Assembly: GCA_020058225.1 (NCBI GenBank)
Contig: JAGVEJ010000045.1
Location: forward strand, 1-46,616
Source of the DNA: Candidatus Zixiibacteriota bacterium
GTDB lineage: Bacteria; Zixibacteria; MSB-5A5; GN15; PGXB01
Direction: 5' to 3'
Length of the DNA stretch: 46,616 nucleotides
A model generated the notes under the pieces. It was not told the DNA's origin, did not search any database, and worked only from the letters and a program-made list of their open reading frames with translations. Shown here in pieces: positions 43,448 to 46,616 of this stretch (the stretch's first letter is position 1; the number at the start of each line of letters is the position of its first letter). The translations under genes were made by a program, and so were the position numbers.

Positions 43448-44716
43448 TTATTGGCCGTAAACAACCTTCCCTTTTTTAATCACTTTGTTTACAAGATTTA
43501 CACCGTAATGATATGGCAGTTCCCGATAATCAAGCATATTCCAAATAATAATATCGGCCGGCCGGCTAACCCTTAATTGCCCCAATCGATTGGCGCGGTC
43601 AACGGCACAGGCGGCATTAACAGTCACGGCCGATATTGCTTCGGCGGCCGTCATTTTATAATGGAGAGCGGCCAGAGTAATCATCATCTGCAAAGATTCA
43701 GAATAACTTGACCCCGGATTACAATCGGTAGAAATAGCCACCACTACCTTATTTTCTATCATTTTTCTGGCCGGGGCGTAATATCCTTTATTCAGCGAAA
43801 AACTGGTTCCGGGTAGCAAAACCGCCACCGTGCCGGATTTGGCCATAGCCTGAATACCTTCGTTTGAAATGTAAACCAAATGGTCGGCGGAAATCGCCCC
43901 CATTTCGGCGGCCAGTTCTGCTCCACCGGAATGGGTTAATTCATCGGCATGGAATTTTAATTTCAAGCCATTATCCAAAGCGGCTTGCATAATCTTACGG
44001 GATTCCCTAATGCTGAAAACACCATCCTCGCAAAAGATATCACAGAATTCCGCCAGTTTTTTTTCAGCAATGGTAGGAATCATCTCCTTGATAAGTAAAT
44101 CAATATATTTCGCCCGATTTTCGCGGTACTCATCGGGAACTTCATGGGCGCCAAGAAATGTGGGGATAATTTCAATCGGATGGGTATCAGAAATATTTTT
44201 CAGTATTTCCAATGACTTTATTTCGGATTCGGTGGAAAGCCCATACCCTGATTTGGCTTCTATTGTGGTCGAACCTGAAGCGAGCATCATATCCAATCTA
44301 TGGGTGGTTTTTTCCGTAAGAATCGGCACGGATGTCTCTCGCAAATCGCGAACTGAGGCCCTGATACCTCCGCCCGCGGCGGCGATTTCTTGATAGGTTT
44401 TGCCTAATAAACGCATTTCAAATTCGTCATGCCGCGTTTTTGAAAAAACAGGGTGAGTATGAGGATCAATAAATCCCGGAGTTACAACGCATTTTTTGGC
44501 ATCAATAACTTTGCATCCCTCGGCCAGGCTGATTTTGCCGGCAGTCTCATCAGATTTTCCTACCGCCAAAATTTCATCACCGGCAATGGCCACGCCGCCA
44601 TTTTCGATGAGGTCGATTTCTTTCATTTTGTCCCCAATTCTGGGGACAGGGCCTTCCATAGTAATGAGCTGGCCGATATTTTTAATAAGCAAAGTTGCTT
44701 TTTTTTCAGGCGCCAT
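43448..44716 (-). CDS. hutI: Imidazolonepropionase
   Basis: A 422-residue amidohydrolase of histidine degradation (imidazolonepropionate to formiminoglutamate). The metal HxH is in PGFIDPHTHPVF; TIEAKSGYGLSTESE, FHADELTHSGGAELAAE and ISTDCNPGSSYSESLQMMITLA are family motifs. It follows hutU on the same strand, about 250 bases away. No good ribosome site precedes the ATG. Confidence 0.95.
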   Translation of the reverse strand: MAPEKKATLLIKNIGQLITMEGPVPRIGDKMKEIDLIENGGVAIAGDEILAVGKSDETAGKISLAEGCKVIDAKKCVVTPGFIDPHTHPVFSKTRHDEFEMRLLGKTYQEIAAAGGGIRASVRDLRETSVPILTEKTTHRLDMMLASGSTTIEAKSGYGLSTESEIKSLEILKNISDTHPIEIIPTFLGAHEVPDEYRENRAKYIDLLIKEMIPTIAEKKLAEFCDIFCEDGVFSIRESRKIMQAALDNGLKLKFHADELTHSGGAELAAEMGAISADHLVYISNEGIQAMAKSGTVAVLLPGTSFSLNKGYYAPARKMIENKVVVAISTDCNPGSSYSESLQMMITLAALHYKMTAAEAISAVTVNAACAVDRANRLGQLRVSRPADIIIWNMLDYRELPYHYGVNLVNKVIKKGKVVYGQ

Positions 44717-44967
44717 GGAGGGAAATATAAGCTATCATAGAAGAAGGTCAATCATTTTTCAATTAAATATAATAGAGGAATGATGAGCCGGAGGACAGCC
44801 AAATTCCATATCCTTCTCTCTACATCTTGACAACGCTCTCCTCCTAAATATCTTTGATTTTGGGTTTGCCAAGAATTAATCCGACACGGCGCGCCGTGTC
44901 GCTACGATCTTTAACCGGACTAAACTGATAATTCGATATAAATGCAAATTTGCTTCAAATAGATATC
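44717..44967. other. Intergenic region between hutU and hutI
   Basis: Contains a perfect 20-bp palindrome (44882-44901; arms CGACACGGCG / CGCCGTGTCG). It is not followed by a T-run in either direction, so it is more likely a repeat than a terminator. No promoter is obvious for hutI. Confidence 0.55.
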
Positions 44968-46616
44968 TCATTTCATCATTGGTATTTTGACTTTGTTCTT
45001 CTTGGCGAAGGTGATCGCTTCTTTATAGCCGGCATCGACATGACGCATAATACCGGTTCCCGGATCGTTGGTTAGTACCCGATTAAGACGCACCGCCATC
45101 TCCTTTGAACCATCGGCAACAATCACCATTCCGGCATGAATAGAATTGCCGATACCAACTCCGCCGCCATGATGAATCGAAACCCAACTGGCGCCGGAAA
45201 CGGCATTAAGAAGGCCGTTTAATAGCGGCCAATCGGCAATAGCATCACTGCCGTCTTTCATCGCTTCGGTCTCTCGATAGGGTGATGCCACCGAACCGCA
45301 ATCAAGGTGATCACGGCCAATAACTATTGGCGCTGATATCTTGCCTTTTTTCACCAAATCATTGATGATTTCACCAAAATGCGCTCTTTCACCATATCCA
45401 AGCCAGCAGATTCTGGCCGGAAGTCCCTGGAAAGATACTCTATCATGGGCCATTTTTATCCAGCGACAGAGAGATTTATTTTCCTTAAATTCTTTTAGAA
45501 TTACATCATCGGTTATATAAATATCTTTCGGGTCGCCGGAAAGCGCTACCCAGCGAAAAGGTCCCTTTCCACTGCAAAACAGAGGTCGAATATATGCGGG
45601 AACAAATCCGGGAAATTCAAAGGCTTCTTTCAGGCCGCCCTTTTCCGCCTGTCCGCGAAGATTATTGCCATAATCAAATACGACGGAACCGGCTCTCATA
45701 AACTTGATCATGGCTCCGCAATGTTTTACCATTGATTCATAGGAGCGCGCAATATAATCTTTCGGATTGGTGCGACGCAAACGATCGGCCTCTGTAATGG
45801 TCAACCCTTCCGGAACATATCCATTCAATTCATCATGCGCCGACGTTTGGTCGGTCACAATATCCGGAATAATTCCCCTGCGGAAAATCTCTGAGAATAT
45901 TTCAGCGCAATTTCCAACCAGACCCACTGAAAGCGGCTTCTTTTCCTTGATACTATCTTTGATAGCCTTCAAAGCCTTATCAAGAGTCTTTACCTTTACA
46001 TCGCAATAATTGAATTTCACACGACGGTTGATTCGTTCTTCATCGACCTCAACGCATAAAATCGAGGCCCCATTCATGGTTGCCGAAAGAGGCTGGGCGC
46101 CTCCCATACCTCCCATTCCACCGGTGAGAATCCACCGTCCGGTTAGATCGGAACCGAAATGTTGATCGGCGATGGCGGCAAAAGTTTCGTAAGTCCCCTG
46201 AAGAATCCCCTGGGTCCCGATATAAATCCAGCTTCCCGCAGTCATCTGGCCAAACATGATAAGGCCAAGTTTCTCCAATTGGCGAAATTTTTCCCAAGTG
46301 GCCCAGGCAGGAACAAGATGGGCATTGGCTATCAGAACCCGAGGCGCATAATCATGCGTTTTGAAAATTCCCACCGGTTTGCCGGATTGAACCAATAAAG
46401 TTTCGTCATTTTCAAGAGATTTAAGCGATTTTATAATGGCATGATAACATTCCCAATTGCGAGCGGCTTTGCCGGAGCCGCCATAGATTATCAATTCCTT
46501 GGGTTTCTCGGCGACTTCCTCGTCGAGATTGTTGTTAATCATCCGAAAGGCGGCTTCCTGCGCCCATCCCTTGCATATCATCTTACTGCCGCGAGCGGCC
46601 TTGACCGGGGTATATT
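44968..46616 (-). CDS. hutU: Urocanate hydratase (N-terminus cut by window)
   Basis: At least 548 residues of HutU, which hydrates urocanate to imidazolonepropionate with tightly bound NAD+. The urocanase signature [10 protein letters not shown] with the adjoining GYGERAHFG, plus [23 protein letters not shown] and [19 protein letters not shown], are present. The frame remains open to the window edge and encodes [17 protein letters not shown], matching the known N-terminal region of HutU, so the internal ATG at 46581 is not the start. Only a short N-terminal piece is missing. Confidence 0.96.
   Translation of the reverse strand, partial: YTPVKAARGSKMICKGWAQEAAFRMINNNLDEEVAEKPKELIIYGGSGKAARNWECYHAIIKSLKSLENDETLLVQSGKPVGIFKTHDYAPRVLIANAHLVPAWATWEKFRQLEKLGLIMFGQMTAGSWIYIGTQGILQGTYETFAAIADQHFGSDLTGRWILTGGMGGMGGAQPLSATMNGASILCVEVDEERINRRVKFNYCDVKVKTLDKALKAIKDSIKEKKPLSVGLVGNCAEIFSEIFRRGIIPDIVTDQTSAHDELNGYVPEGLTITEADRLRRTNPKDYIARSYESMVKHCGAMIKFMRAGSVVFDYGNNLRGQAEKGGLKEAFEFPGFVPAYIRPLFCSGKGPFRWVALSGDPKDIYITDDVILKEFKENKSLCRWIKMAHDRVSFQGLPARICWLGYGERAHFGEIINDLVKKGKISAPIVIGRDHLDCGSVASPYRETEAMKDGSDAIADWPLLNGLLNAVSGASWVSIHHGGGVGIGNSIHAGMVIVADGSKEMAVRLNRVLTNDPGTGIMRHVDAGYKEAITFAKKNKVKIPMMK

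Noticed and set aside
43404-43464. Longer start for the LptE-like protein
   Set aside because: It would overlap the end of hutI and place 20 hydrophilic residues in front of a clear lipoprotein signal.
1-46616. CRISPR arrays, tRNA or rRNA genes, phage genes, transposases
   Set aside because: No regularly spaced repeats, no tRNA- or rRNA-like sequence and no phage or transposase proteins were seen in the window.

Overview
The window is a compact dissimilatory sulfate-reduction island. It carries, nearly without interruption, the enzymes that take sulfate to sulfide (sat, aprBA, dsrAB), the activator, carrier and partner proteins of the sulfite reductase (dsrD, dsrC, dsrL), both quinone-linked membrane complexes (qmoABC, dsrMKJOP), siroheme supply genes (hemA, a precorrin-2 dehydrogenase, a cobA-hemD fusion, dsrN/cbiA), transport candidates (a DASS/SLC13 carrier and a TauE/SafE protein) and a signalling cassette. 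No dsrEFH or sox genes are seen and dsrD is present, so the pathway most likely runs in the reductive direction. The host looks like an uncultured Gram-negative bacterium outside the classical Desulfobacterota. The PorV/PorQ-type outer-membrane protein, the LptE-like lipoprotein, the presence of dsrL beside dsrD and the dispersed TTTTTCAACAGGC-type repeats fit a phylum such as Zixibacteria or another lineage near the Bacteroidota/Chlorobi group. That assignment is inference; no rRNA gene is present.

Layout. 1-8.7 kb: the 3' part of a DsrK/TmcB-like iron-sulfur protein, a single-domain response regulator, a hairpin-rich noncoding patch, a divergent small ferritin-like protein, then a tight plus-strand cassette of PEP-synthase-like protein, membrane histidine kinase, response regulator and CBS-pair protein. 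8.8-10.3 kb: DASS carrier. 10.4-10.7 kb: a MITE-like repeat block. 10.85-14.4 kb: qmoAB. 14.8-21.1 kb: dsrA-dsrB-dsrD-dsrN-dsrL-dsrC. 21.2-26.7 kb: an RsbRD_N-like protein and dsrMKJOP. 26.7-31.8 kb: FAD oxidoreductase-rhodanese fusion, hemA, precorrin-2 dehydrogenase, cobA-hemD. 31.9-35.3 kb (minus strand): qmoC, a small membrane protein, TauE/SafE, and a cytidylate-kinase-like protein. 36.0-39.6 kb: sat-aprB-aprA. 39.9-41.0 kb: a zinc-finger protein and a YkgJ-type cysteine-cluster protein. 41.1-46.6 kb (minus strand): cold-shock-domain protein, lipoprotein, PorV-like protein, LptE-like protein, and the histidine degradation genes hutI and hutU (the latter cut by the window edge).

How it works together. 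Sulfate is activated by Sat and reduced to sulfite by AprBA, with electrons from the menaquinol pool through QmoABC. DsrAB (siroheme made by the local genes, probably amidated by DsrN) reduces sulfite onto DsrC, and the DsrC trisulfide is reduced through DsrMKJOP. DsrL may add an NAD(P)H-linked route.

The most notable signal is regulatory. A CRP/FNR-type palindrome of the form TTGTGA-N6-TCACAA, as described for HcpR in sulfate reducers, recurs in near-identical form in front of qmoAB, dsrAB, qmoC and sat-aprBA, each time next to a good TTGACA/TATAAT-like promoter. No hcpR gene lies in the window. This suggests that the qmo operon, although split in two, is still co-regulated with the rest of the pathway.
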